Of a stretch of DNA of 64,000 bases, positions 25,290 to 33,884 are shown one piece after another (within the stretch, counting starts at the first letter, position 1; the number at the start of each line of letters is the position of its first letter). A program made the translations under genes and the position numbers. Source of the stretch: an uncultured Collinsella sp. (GTDB lineage: Bacteria; Actinomycetota; Coriobacteriia; Coriobacteriales; Coriobacteriaceae); contig CAUESV010000002.1 in the NCBI GenBank assembly GCA_959020715.1, forward strand, positions 180,238 through 244,237, in the 5' to 3' direction. The notes under the pieces are model-generated. The model was not told the DNA's origin. It saw only the letters and a list, made by a program, of their open reading frames with translations, and did no database searches.

Positions 25290-27866
25290 ATGTGCGATTG
25301 CACAGATCATAAGGACGAGATCCCTGCCTACGACGCGCAGGCCATTGAGTCCAAGTGGATGAAGGCTTGGGAGGACTCCAACCTCTTTGCCGTCGACACC
25401 GACGACAGCAAGCCTAAAAAGTATGTGCTCGAGATGTTCCCGTATCCGTCGGGTGACCTGCACATGGGCCACGCGCGCAACTATACCATCGGCGATGCCA
25501 TGGCCCGTCAGGCCCGCATGCGCGGCTACGATGTGCTGCATCCCATCGGCTTTGACGCCTTTGGCCTGCCCGCCGAGAACGCGGCCATCAAGCACAATAC
25601 GCAGGCTGCCGCCTGGACGTATAAGAACATGGACCAGGCGCTCACCACGATGAAGCGCATGGGCTTCTCCTACGATCTGGATCGCATGGTCAAGACCTGC
25701 AGCCCCGACTACTACCGCTGGGGTCAGTGGATCTTTGAGAAGATGTGGGAAAAGGGTCTGGTCTACCGCAAGAAGAACCCGGTCAACTGGTGCCCCACTT
25801 GTAAGACCGTTCTGGCCAACGAGCAGGTCACTGAGGGTAAGTGCTGGCGCTGCGGCACCGAGCCTGAGAAGCGCGACCTTGAGCAGTGGTACTTCAAGAT
25901 CACCGAGTACTCCCAGGAGCTGCTCGACGATCTGGAGAAGCTCCCCGGCTGGCCCGAGCGCGTCAAGCAGATGCAGGCCAACTGGATCGGTCGTTCCGAG
26001 GGCGCCGAGGTCGACTTTACCCTGTGCGACCAGGATGGCGAGCCCATCGAGGGCGACGAGGGTAAGATCACCGTCTTCACCACGCGAGCCGACACGCTCT
26101 TCGGTGTCTCCTTCTTTGTCCTGGCTCCCGAGTACGCGCGTCTGCACGAGCTCGTCGAGGGCACGGAGTACGAGGAGGCCGTCACTAAGATCGTCGAGGA
26201 CGCCAAGCATATCTCTGCCGTCGAGCGTGCCCAGGGCACCCTCGAGAAGCACGGTGCCTTTACCGGCCGCTACGTGGTGAACCCCGTCAACGGCGAGAAG
26301 GTCCCCGTGTGGGTTGCCGATTATGTCGTTGCCGACTACGGTACCGGTGCCGTCATGGCCGTTCCCTGTGGCGACCAGCGCGACTTTGAGTTTGCCCGTA
26401 AGTACGACCTGCCGATCGTGCCGATCATCCTGGACGATGACGATCGCGCTGCCGTCGAGGCCAGCGGCGAGACCATCGATACCTTCCATGCCGAGACCGT
26501 CGACTGGGATTGCGCTCACGCTGCCGAGGGCACGCTCGTCCAGTCCGGCAAGTACACCGGCATGCGCGGCGGTAAGCACTCCGAGGGTGAGGCTGCCATC
26601 GTGGCCGACCTCGAGGCCATGGGCTGCGGCCGTCGCAAGGTCGAGTTCCGCTTGCGCGACTGGCTCATCAGCCGCCAGCGCTATTGGGGCAACCCCATCC
26701 CGGCCATCCACTGCGAGCACTGCGGCATCGTGCCCGTGCCCGAGGATCAGCTGCCTGTGACGCTGCCCGAGAACCTGGACCTGGGCGCCGGCGAAACTCT
26801 CGCCGAGTGCAAGGAGTTCTACGAGACCACCTGCCCGGTCTGCGGTCGCCCGGCCAAGCGCGAGACCGATACCATGGACACCTTCACCTGTTCCAGCTGG
26901 TATTACCTGCGCTATACCGATCCGCACAACACCGAGCTGCCCTTCTCCAAGGAAGCCGCCGATCGCTGGATGCCCGTCGATAACTACATCGGCGGCATCG
27001 AGCATGCCATTCTGCACCTGCTCTACAGTCGCTTCTTTACCAAGGCCCTGCGTGACCTGGGCCTGCTGAGCGTGGACGAGCCCTTCACCAACCTGCTGTG
27101 CCAGGGCATGGTCAAGGACGAGAACGGCGACACCATGTCCAAGTCCAAGGGCAATGTCGTGCCCCCGAGCTCGGTCATCGAGCCCTACGGCGCCGACACC
27201 ATGCGTCTGGCGATCCTGTTTATCGCCCCGCCCGAGAAGGACTTCGACTGGGATCCCAAGGCCGTTGAGGGTGCCAATCGCTTCATCAAGCGCGCCTGGC
27301 GTATCGTGTGGCAGCTCGTCCAGTCCGGCGACGCCAACGTGGCCTTTGACAAGTCCGCGCTCGACGAGGTTGCGATGAAGCTCTATCGCGAGCGTCACCG
27401 CACCATCGCCAAGTGCACCGAGGACTTCGATCGCGGCCAGTTCAATACCGCGATCTCGGCCGTCATGGAGCTCGTCAACGCGGCGAGCGCCTACCTCAAC
27501 GCCACCGAGGGTACCGCCCGCGACAAGGCGCTGTGCTACGGCGTGGCTAAGGATATCGTGAGCGTCCTTGCCCCCATCTGCCCGTTCTGGGCCGACGAGC
27601 TGTGGCACGAGGCCCTCGGCTGCGAGGGCAACGCCTACACCGCCGCCTGGCCCGAGTTCGACCTGGCCGAGTCCGTTGAGGACACGGTGCAGATCGTGGT
27701 CCAGGTGCTCGGCAAGGTCCGCGGCCGCGTCGACGTTGCCCGCGATGCCTCCAATGAGGATATGCAGGCTGCCGCCGAGGCCGCCGTCGCCAAGTGGCTC
27801 GAGGGCAAGACGGTCGTCAAGGCCATCTGCGTGCCCGGCAAGCTGGTCAACCTGGTGGTCAAGTAA
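25290..27866 (+). CDS. leuS: Leucyl-tRNA synthetase
   Basis: An 858-aa class Ia synthetase charging tRNA-Leu in the cytosol. The nucleotide-binding motifs are HMGH in SGDLHMGHARNYTIGDA (near 55) and TMSKSKGNVV (near 615). A zinc-binding insert reads NWCPTCKTVL and KCWRCG. The editing domain lies at about 225-430 (VFTTRADTLFGVSF, YGTGAVMAVPCGD). The C-terminal anticodon-binding and tail domains are complete. Length is typical of bacterial LeuRS. The antisense 879-codon frame is a composition artefact. Confidence 0.98.
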   Translation: MCDCTDHKDEIPAYDAQAIESKWMKAWEDSNLFAVDTDDSKPKKYVLEMFPYPSGDLHMGHARNYTIGDAMARQARMRGYDVLHPIGFDAFGLPAENAAIKHNTQAAAWTYKNMDQALTTMKRMGFSYDLDRMVKTCSPDYYRWGQWIFEKMWEKGLVYRKKNPVNWCPTCKTVLANEQVTEGKCWRCGTEPEKRDLEQWYFKITEYSQELLDDLEKLPGWPERVKQMQANWIGRSEGAEVDFTLCDQDGEPIEGDEGKITVFTTRADTLFGVSFFVLAPEYARLHELVEGTEYEEAVTKIVEDAKHISAVERAQGTLEKHGAFTGRYVVNPVNGEKVPVWVADYVVADYGTGAVMAVPCGDQRDFEFARKYDLPIVPIILDDDDRAAVEASGETIDTFHAETVDWDCAHAAEGTLVQSGKYTGMRGGKHSEGEAAIVADLEAMGCGRRKVEFRLRDWLISRQRYWGNPIPAIHCEHCGIVPVPEDQLPVTLPENLDLGAGETLAECKEFYETTCPVCGRPAKRETDTMDTFTCSSWYYLRYTDPHNTELPFSKEAADRWMPVDNYIGGIEHAILHLLYSRFFTKALRDLGLLSVDEPFTNLLCQGMVKDENGDTMSKSKGNVVPPSSVIEPYGADTMRLAILFIAPPEKDFDWDPKAVEGANRFIKRAWRIVWQLVQSGDANVAFDKSALDEVAMKLYRERHRTIAKCTEDFDRGQFNTAISAVMELVNAASAYLNATEGTARDKALCYGVAKDIVSVLAPICPFWADELWHEALGCEGNAYTAAWPEFDLAESVEDTVQIVVQVLGKVRGRVDVARDASNEDMQAAAEAAVAKWLEGKTVVKAICVPGKLVNLVVK

Positions 27867-27895
27867 GCACTGCGCGCTTAACTGACGCATAAAAG

Positions 27896-27931
27896 ACGAG
27901 GGACGATCCGGTTGGGTCGTCCCTCGTTTTG
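27896..27931. terminator. Terminator between leuS and the convergent lipoprotein gene
   Basis: ACGAGGGACGA (27896-27906) and TCGTCCCTCGT (27917-27927) form a perfect 11-bp stem with a 10-base loop. A-tract precedes and TTTT follows, so it can stop transcription in both directions. Confidence 0.85.
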
Positions 27932-27970
27932 TGTTGTCTGCCCTGCTTAGTCAGTGCGTCGCACCGTCTT

Positions 27971-28543
27971 CTACGGGATGTGTACCAGGTCCCTAAAGTA
28001 AACGTTGCCCGTTGCCTCTTCGAACATCCAAATGTTGAGGTAGATGTCGTTGAGGTCGTTGTTCACATCAAAGTCCGGGTCGTCGAAGGTGCCTACAAAG
28101 GTGAGCTTGGCGCGCGTTTCCTCGCCCGCTGCGACCTGCTGGCGCATGCGCACATCGCGGACCACGCCGTTGACGTAGGCATAGGAGTCCACATCGCCAA
28201 ACATCATGTCGACATCGGTGTTGTTTGTCACCGCAAAGATCAACACGGCGTCGCCGTAGCCATCCGTGTCCTTGCCCACGCAGGTAACATGGACGTTCTC
28301 GTCTGCCTCAAGGTCGATGGGGAACTGTTCTTGGGAATCGGGACCCAGGCCCTGGGGATCGACGATGTCTTCGTTAATTTTGTCGAAGCTCTCCGATGGC
28401 GTCGTTTTCTCGATGGCTTTGGTGCTGCCAGGGTTCGGTTCGCATGTTCCGGTTTTGCCATTCGTGTTGCCGCAGCCTAAGAGGGCCAACGAGCACGTTG
28501 CGATGGCGAGCGTAGTCATGCAGAGGGTGCCTAGGCGATTCAT
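27971..28543 (-). CDS. Putative surface lipoprotein with an immunoglobulin-like domain
   Basis: A 190-aa protein with a strong ribosome site (AAGGAGG) 6 bases before ATG 28543. The N terminus is a lipoprotein signal (MNRLGTLCMTTLAIATCSLA then LLGC), giving lipidation at the cysteine after LLG. A linker of about 50 residues follows, then a strand-rich domain with VLIFAVTNNTDVDMMFGDV and AAGEETRAKLTFVG. This pattern resembles DUF4352/DUF5067-type extracellular beta-sandwiches. Ligand and role are unknown. It converges on leuS and shares its terminator. Confidence 0.7.
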   Translation of the reverse strand: MNRLGTLCMTTLAIATCSLALLGCGNTNGKTGTCEPNPGSTKAIEKTTPSESFDKINEDIVDPQGLGPDSQEQFPIDLEADENVHVTCVGKDTDGYGDAVLIFAVTNNTDVDMMFGDVDSYAYVNGVVRDVRMRQQVAAGEETRAKLTFVGTFDDPDFDVNNDLNDIYLNIWMFEEATGNVYFRDLVHIP

Positions 28544-28805
28544 GGGTGCCTCCTTGCCGTAGAGGATTTGGAAAGGTTCGTCGTTGTGCGACTTGCTGGC
28601 TGGCTTGTTGCAGAATGCCCCTTAGCGTAAGTCTGATCGAAAGGGGCTCGGGGAGGAATGCCCTTGGGGTCCGAACGGGCCTGTGGAATGGGACGCATGG
28701 CCCGTTTTGGGGCTGTTGAGGGTGCGCCGCTTGGGGTTCTTCGACCAATTGTCCTATTCTTGTGGAGAAGCTGTGCGCACGCTGACCTGCAGATTCGTAC
28801 TGTGC

Positions 28806-28834
28806 TTGCGCGTTTCCGCAGCTATTGGTATAGT
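28806..28834 (+). promoter_or_regulatory. Promoter of the rimP-nusA-infB operon
   Basis: TTGCGC (28806-28811), a 17-base spacer, and TATAGT (28829-28834). The start site should fall near 28841, leaving a leader of about 70 bases that contains a terminator-like hairpin. The upstream interval 28544-28800 shows no gene; a 249-codon frame opening at 28658 is only an extension of rimP. Confidence 0.65.
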
Positions 28835-28859
28835 TTGCTTGCAAATGAAGTTGTAATTG

Positions 28860-28892
28860 AAAGAAGTGGGGTTTCGGCCCCGCTTCTTTTTT
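28860..28892 (+). terminator. Terminator-like hairpin in the rimP-nusA leader (candidate attenuator)
   Basis: AAAGAAGTGGGG (28860-28871) pairs with CCCCGCTTCTTT (28878-28889) around a TTTCGG loop; a run of T continues to 28892. It stands between the operon promoter and the rimP ribosome site (GGAGG), so transcripts would stop before any gene unless read-through occurs. In Bacillus, NusA controls its own operon through a leader terminator; a similar loop is likely here. Confidence 0.7.
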
Positions 28893-28912
28893 GTATGGAT
28901 GGAGGTGCCGCA

Positions 28913-29407
28913 ATGGTCAAGACCAAGACCGAGCAGGCGATCATCGACGCGCTCGAGGCCGTCGCTCCCCAGCACGATGTCGACATCGTCGACGTTGAGC
29001 TCGTGGGCGCCACCAAGGCCCCCTGCGTGCGCGTACGTATCGAGGGTGCCGAGGGTCAGAGCCTGTCGCTCAACGACGTCACGGCCAACACCAAGTGGGT
29101 CGGCGATGTGATTGAGGAGCTCGATCCTATCTCTTCGAGCTATACGCTCGAGGTATCGAGCCCGGGCATGGCGCGCCCGCTGCGCCGTCCGCGCGACTTT
29201 GCCCGCTTTGTGGGCGAGGACTGCGAGCTCACCTCCACCGCCACCGAGGGCCGTCGCAAGTACACCGGCAAGATTGTCTCCGCGACCGAGACCGACGTTA
29301 CCCTCGAGCTCGAGGACGGCGAGTCCGTCACCCTCGATTTCTCTGATGTCAAAAAGTGCAAGTTGAAGCCCACCTACGACTTCAAGCCCGCGAAGGAAGG
29401 AAAGTAA
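28913..29407 (+). CDS. rimP: Ribosome maturation factor RimP
   Basis: A 164-aa protein that helps the 30S subunit mature. ATG at 28913 is chosen because GGAGG lies just upstream and the preceding in-frame sequence is the leader. The N-terminal domain reads VDIVDVELVGATKAPCVRVR; the linker has LEVSSPGMARPLRRPRDFAR, the hallmark RimP motif. The C-terminal SH3-like domain has VTLELEDGESVTLDFSDVKK. It is the first gene of rimP-nusA-infB, one base ahead of nusA. Confidence 0.95.
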   Translation: MVKTKTEQAIIDALEAVAPQHDVDIVDVELVGATKAPCVRVRIEGAEGQSLSLNDVTANTKWVGDVIEELDPISSSYTLEVSSPGMARPLRRPRDFARFVGEDCELTSTATEGRRKYTGKIVSATETDVTLELEDGESVTLDFSDVKKCKLKPTYDFKPAKEGK

Positions 29408-29408
29408 G

Positions 29409-30656
29409 ATGGCAGCATCCGACATGATGTCCGCCCTGATGGAGCTTTGCCAAGAGAAGCACATCGACCAGCTCTACCTGATCGACCGCCTGGAGCAGTC
29501 GCTCGCCAAGAGCTATGCCGAGATCCTGCATCTTGAGTGGGGCGCCAAGGTGACCATCGACCGCACCACCGGCAAGATCTACGTCTACCGCCTGGAGCCG
29601 ATCGACGATTCCATGGACGAGGAGGGCAACTTCACCGAGTTCGAGGAGATCGACGTCACCCCCAAGAACACGAGCCGCATCGCTGCCCAGCACGCCAAGG
29701 CCGAGATCAACGCCATCGTGCGCAACTCCGCCCGCGAGCAGATCTACGAGGAGTTCTCCGGCCGCATCGGTGATCTCATCAGCGGTACCGTGCTGCAGTC
29801 CACGCCCGACTTCACGATCGTCAAGATCCGCGAGGGCGTCGAGGCCGAGCTTCCGCACTTCGACCAGCGCCGTTACGAGAACGAGCGCAACGAGCGTCCG
29901 ATGGGCGAGCGCTACCTGCACAACCAGCACATCAAGGCCGTGATCATCGACGTTCGCGACCCCAACTCCAACCTGCAGCCGGTTCGCGGCGAGCACAGCC
30001 GTCCGCCGATTGTCATCTCCCGTACCCACCCCGAGCTCATGCGTCGCCTGTTTGAGCAGGAGGTGCCCGAGATCTATGAGGGCACCGTCCAAATCAAGTC
30101 GATCGCCCGCGAGCCCGGCCAGCGCTCCAAGGTCGCCGTCCACTCGCTCGATGACCGTCTGGATCCCGTGGGCGCCTGCGTCGGCCCCAAGGGCAGCCGT
30201 GTTCGCGCTGTCGTGGGCGAGCTCCGTGGCGAGCGCGTCGACGTCATCCTTTGGGATGCCGATCCTGCCGTCTACGTCGCCAACGCCCTGTCGCCCGCCA
30301 AGGTCACCCGCGTCCTCATCGACGAGGAGAAGGCCTACGCCGGCGTTATCGTGCCCGACGACCAGCTGTCCCTCGCCATCGGCAAGGAGGGCCAGAACGC
30401 CCGCCTCGCCGCGCGCCTGACCGGCTGGCACATCGACATCAAGTCCGAAACGCTTGCCGCCGGCATCCTCAAGAACGTTCCCGTTCATGAGGAGCCCGCC
30501 GCCGACCTGATCGGTGACGAGGAGGACGAGGACGTCCGCCGCTGCGAGTACGTGTCCGAGGACGGCATCCAGTGCCGCAACCAGGCTCGTCCCGGCTCCC
30601 GTTTCTGCGGTGTCCACGACACCGACGCCTTCGATGATGCGGAGGACCTGATCTAG
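29409..30656 (+). CDS. nusA: Transcription factor NusA with a Cys/His tail
   Basis: A 415-aa transcription elongation, pausing and termination factor. It has the N-terminal RNA-polymerase-binding domain (1-125), S1 (about 135-200, ISGTVLQSTPDFTIVKI), KH1 (RSKVAVHS, VGACVGPKGSRVRAVV) and KH2 (LSLAIGKEGQNARLAARLTG). After KH2 is an acidic linker and a short tail with C-x9-C-x10-C-x2-H (RRCEYVSEDG to RFCGVHD), a likely zinc knuckle not found in standard NusA. No ylxR gene lies between nusA and infB. The start follows AAGGAAAG closely after rimP. Confidence 0.96.
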   Translation: MAASDMMSALMELCQEKHIDQLYLIDRLEQSLAKSYAEILHLEWGAKVTIDRTTGKIYVYRLEPIDDSMDEEGNFTEFEEIDVTPKNTSRIAAQHAKAEINAIVRNSAREQIYEEFSGRIGDLISGTVLQSTPDFTIVKIREGVEAELPHFDQRRYENERNERPMGERYLHNQHIKAVIIDVRDPNSNLQPVRGEHSRPPIVISRTHPELMRRLFEQEVPEIYEGTVQIKSIAREPGQRSKVAVHSLDDRLDPVGACVGPKGSRVRAVVGELRGERVDVILWDADPAVYVANALSPAKVTRVLIDEEKAYAGVIVPDDQLSLAIGKEGQNARLAARLTGWHIDIKSETLAAGILKNVPVHEEPAADLIGDEEDEDVRRCEYVSEDGIQCRNQARPGSRFCGVHDTDAFDDAEDLI

Positions 30657-30664
30657 CGCGCTGT

Positions 30665-30726
30665 CGCGCCGGGCGGGTCCCGGCGCGTCTCCCACGCTCG
30701 TTCAGTCTCTAGGCACCCAAGGTGCC
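30665..30726 (+). other. Two hairpins between nusA and infB
   Basis: CGCGCCGGG (30665-30673) pairs with CCCGGCGCG (30679-30687), and GGCACC (30712-30717) pairs with GGTGCC (30721-30726). Neither has a T-tract, so these are more likely RNA-processing or stability structures in the polycistronic message than terminators. Confidence 0.4.
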
Positions 30727-30747
30727 AGAAAGGGTAGGTGAAGTCAT

Positions 30748-33462
30748 ATGGCAAAAGTCCGTGTGTCCACCCTGGCCAAAGAGTTCGGCATGACCTCCAA
30801 GGAACTGATGGGTCATCTCGCCGATATGAAGATTCCCGCTAAGTCCGCTTCCTCCACCTTGGAGGACGCCTATGTCGCCATGGTCCGCAAGCAGCTCGCC
30901 TCGGTGATCGAGGCCCGCGCTCAGGAAGTCGAGGCCGCCAAGCAGGCCGAGGAGCAGGCTGCCGCCGCCGAGGAGGCCGCACGCGCCGCCGAGGCCGAGC
31001 GCGAGCGCATCGCCGCCGAGAAGGCACGCGAGGAGGAGCGCCGCCAGTTTGCCGCAGCCCAGGCTGCCGAGGAGGCTGCCCGTGCCGAGGCAGAGGCCAA
31101 GAAGAAGGCCGAGCAGGAGCGCCTTGCCCGCGAGAAGGAGGAGGCTGCCCGCGAGGCCCAGCGCCGCGCCGTTCCCGCTTCCGACTCCGGTTCGCGCTTC
31201 CGTTCGCTGCTCGACCAGATCGCCGCACAGGAGACCGTGCTCAAGGAGAAGAAGGACGCCGAGGACAAGGCCAAGGCCGAGCGCGCCGCAGAGCGCGGTA
31301 ACCGTCGTGGCGGCAACAACGACCGCCGCGGTGGCCGTCGTAACGATCGCAACGCTTCCGACAACAACTCCGAGCGCAACGCCTCCGAGAGCCGTCCGCA
31401 CAGCCATCGCACCAACGCCAGCAACAACGTCGCTGCCGGCATGGACTTCCCCAACCCCGACAAGCAGGGCAAGGGCAAGAAGCGCAAGGGCGGTCACAAC
31501 AACGAAGAGGACCACTACAGCCGCATGGCTCGCGAGGCCGAGGAGTACAGCCGCGAGAAGGTGCTCGAGGAGGCTCGTGCCGCCGTCGAGGAGGCCTCTC
31601 GCGAGTCCACCGGTCGCCGCAAGAAGCGCAAGGAGAAGCGCGAGCGCGAGGCTGCCAAGGCTCAGGAGGAGCGCAAGATAGAGGAGGCGCTGGCCCAGGG
31701 CGTGAACCCCGAGGACCTCGACGCCATCAAGGTCTCCCAGGGCGTTACCGTCCAGGAGCTCGCCGAGGCGCTCGACGTTCCGGCTAACGACATCATCAAG
31801 CGCCTGTTCCTGCTTGGTACGCCGCTCACCATGACGCAGTCCATGTCCGACGACCTTGTCGAGCTCGTCGCTGACGACCTGGGCCGTCAGATCAAGATCA
31901 TCACCCCCGAGGAGGAGAACACCTTCTCGTTCTACGACGATCCCGCCGACCTTAAGCCGCGCGCCCCGGTCGTCACCGTCATGGGCCACGTCGACCACGG
32001 TAAGACGTCGCTGCTCGACGCCATCCGTCACACCGGCGTTGCTGCCGGCGAGGCGGGCGGCATTACGCAGGCCATCGGCGCTTCGCAGGTCATGATCAAC
32101 GACCGCAAGATCACCTTCATCGATACCCCGGGTCACGCCACCTTTACGGCCATGCGTGCACGTGGCGCCAAGGTGACCGACATCGTCATCCTGATCGTCG
32201 CCGCCGACGACGGCGTCATGCCCCAGACGGTCGAGTCGATCAACCACGCCAAGGCCGCCGGCGTACCCATCGTCGTTGCCGTCAACAAGATCGATAAGCC
32301 CGGCGCCAACCCCGACCGTGTGCGTCAGGAGCTCACCGAGTACGGCGTCATCCCCGAGGAGTGGGGCGGACAGAACATGTTCGTCAACATCTCGGCAAAG
32401 CAGAAGATCGGTATCGACGACCTTCTGGAGACCGTGCTGCTCCAGGCAGACGTGCTCGAGCTCAAGGCCAACCCGGACACCTTTGCCTCGGGCAACGTCC
32501 TCGAGGCCAAGCTCGACAAGGGCCGCGGCTCGGTTGCTACCGTGCTCGTGACCCGCGGTACCCTGCACGTGGGCGATACGCTGGTCGCTGGCCTTACCTA
32601 CGGCCGCGTTCGCGCCATGCTCGACCCCAAGGGTCGCGCCGTCACCGAGGCTGGTCCCTCCGACGCTGTCGAGATCCTGGGCCTGCAGTCCGTGCCTAAC
32701 GCCGGTGACGAGTTCCGCGTGTTCGAGGACGAGCGCGAGGCTCGCGCCCTTGCCGACGAGCGTTCGCTCAAGGCCCGTATCGAGGAGCAGAGCCGCGTCA
32801 AGCACGTCACGCTCGAGAACCTCTTCGAGACCATTGCCGACGCCGAGGTCAAGGAGCTCAACCTGATCATCAAGGCCGACGTCCAGGGTTCCATCGAGGC
32901 CCTTCAGGACTCGCTCGACAAGATGGATCAGTCCGAGGTTCGCATCAACACGATCCACTCCGCCGTTGGCGCCATCAACGAGACCGATGTCGTCCTGGCC
33001 GACGCCTCCAACGCCATCATCATCGGCTTTGGCGTCCGTCCCGACGGCAAGGCCCGCTCCGCCGCTGAGCGCGAGGGTGTCGAGATCCGTTGCTACGACG
33101 TCATCTATAAGTGCCTCGAGGAGCTCGACGCCGCCCGTATCGGCATGCTCAAGCCCACCGAGGTCGAGGTCGCCACGGGTACCGCGACCGTTCTGGACAC
33201 CTTCAAGGTGCCCAAAGTCGGTATCGCCGCCGGTGTCCGCGTCGAGGAGGGCGAGATCGCCGCGACAGATTCCGTGCGCCTGGTGCGCGACGGCATCGTG
33301 GTCTTCAACGGCAAGATTGCCTCGATGCGCCACTACAAGGACGAGGCCAAGAGCCTCAAGAGCGGTTCCGAGGGCGGCATTGGCCTGGAGAACTTCCAGG
33401 ACATCAAGCCCGGCGACCAGATCGAGGGTTACCGTATCGACCAGGTTGCCCGTACCGAGTAG
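30748..33462 (+). CDS. infB: Translation initiation factor IF-2
   Basis: A 904-aa GTPase that brings initiator tRNA to the 30S subunit. The N terminus starts VRVSTLAKEFGMTSKELMGH, followed by about 250 residues rich in Ala, Glu, Arg and Lys (a long charged helix and an Arg/Asn/Gly-rich part). The G domain starts near 410 with VTVMGHVDHGKTSLLDAIR, then DTPGHATFTAMRARGAKVTD and NKIDKPGA. Domains II-IV follow to the end, including DVQGSIEALQDSL. Length is typical for actinobacterial IF-2. Confidence 0.98.
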   Translation: MAKVRVSTLAKEFGMTSKELMGHLADMKIPAKSASSTLEDAYVAMVRKQLASVIEARAQEVEAAKQAEEQAAAAEEAARAAEAERERIAAEKAREEERRQFAAAQAAEEAARAEAEAKKKAEQERLAREKEEAAREAQRRAVPASDSGSRFRSLLDQIAAQETVLKEKKDAEDKAKAERAAERGNRRGGNNDRRGGRRNDRNASDNNSERNASESRPHSHRTNASNNVAAGMDFPNPDKQGKGKKRKGGHNNEEDHYSRMAREAEEYSREKVLEEARAAVEEASRESTGRRKKRKEKREREAAKAQEERKIEEALAQGVNPEDLDAIKVSQGVTVQELAEALDVPANDIIKRLFLLGTPLTMTQSMSDDLVELVADDLGRQIKIITPEEENTFSFYDDPADLKPRAPVVTVMGHVDHGKTSLLDAIRHTGVAAGEAGGITQAIGASQVMINDRKITFIDTPGHATFTAMRARGAKVTDIVILIVAADDGVMPQTVESINHAKAAGVPIVVAVNKIDKPGANPDRVRQELTEYGVIPEEWGGQNMFVNISAKQKIGIDDLLETVLLQADVLELKANPDTFASGNVLEAKLDKGRGSVATVLVTRGTLHVGDTLVAGLTYGRVRAMLDPKGRAVTEAGPSDAVEILGLQSVPNAGDEFRVFEDEREARALADERSLKARIEEQSRVKHVTLENLFETIADAEVKELNLIIKADVQGSIEALQDSLDKMDQSEVRINTIHSAVGAINETDVVLADASNAIIIGFGVRPDGKARSAAEREGVEIRCYDVIYKCLEELDAARIGMLKPTEVEVATGTATVLDTFKVPKVGIAAGVRVEEGEIAATDSVRLVRDGIVVFNGKIASMRHYKDEAKSLKSGSEGGIGLENFQDIKPGDQIEGYRIDQVARTE

Positions 33463-33473
33463 GGGGTAGCGCT

Positions 33474-33884
33474 ATGAAGCAAACGCAGGCAACCCGCCGA
33501 CTGGGCGAGCAGCTTCGCGAGAAGCTCGGTTATATCCTGCTCTTTGAGGTTTCCGATCCGCGCCTCGACCTGGTCACCCTGACTGCGGTCGAGGTCGCGG
33601 TGGACCGTTCGTTCGCGCGCGTGTACGTGTCGTGCGATGCGAGCCGCTACGATGAGGTCATGGAGGCGCTCGCAAGCGCCAAGGGCCGTATTCGCAGCCT
33701 GTTGGCTCGCTCGCTCGATTGGCGTGTTGCGCCCGAGCTCGATTTTCGCATCGATCGTTCGACCGATGAGGCCGAACGCATCACGCGTGCGCTGGAAAAC
33801 GTTCCCGCCACGCTTGCGATCGAAAAGGACGAGGACGGCTATCCGATAGCGGATGCCGCCCAGGAGGCAGCTTTAGATGACTAA
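33474..33884 (+). CDS. rbfA: Ribosome-binding factor A
   Basis: A 136-aa KH-fold protein for 16S rRNA 5'-end maturation. ATG at 33474 follows GGGGGTAGCG; the frame upstream of it is only an overlap with infB. Motifs include EVSDPRLDLVTLTAVEVA, RSFARVYVSCD and APELDFRIDRSTDEAERI. It lies 11 bases after infB and overlaps the next gene by 8 bases. Confidence 0.95.
   Translation: MKQTQATRRLGEQLREKLGYILLFEVSDPRLDLVTLTAVEVAVDRSFARVYVSCDASRYDEVMEALASAKGRIRSLLARSLDWRVAPELDFRIDRSTDEAERITRALENVPATLAIEKDEDGYPIADAAQEAALDD

Noticed and set aside
25251..27890. 879-codon reading frame antisense to leuS
   Set aside because: Long antisense frames are expected with G/C-rich third positions; leuS on the other strand has all motifs and a ribosome site.
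30709..33333. 874-codon reading frame antisense to infB
   Set aside because: Low-complexity composition mirrored from infB; no ribosome site or recognisable domain.
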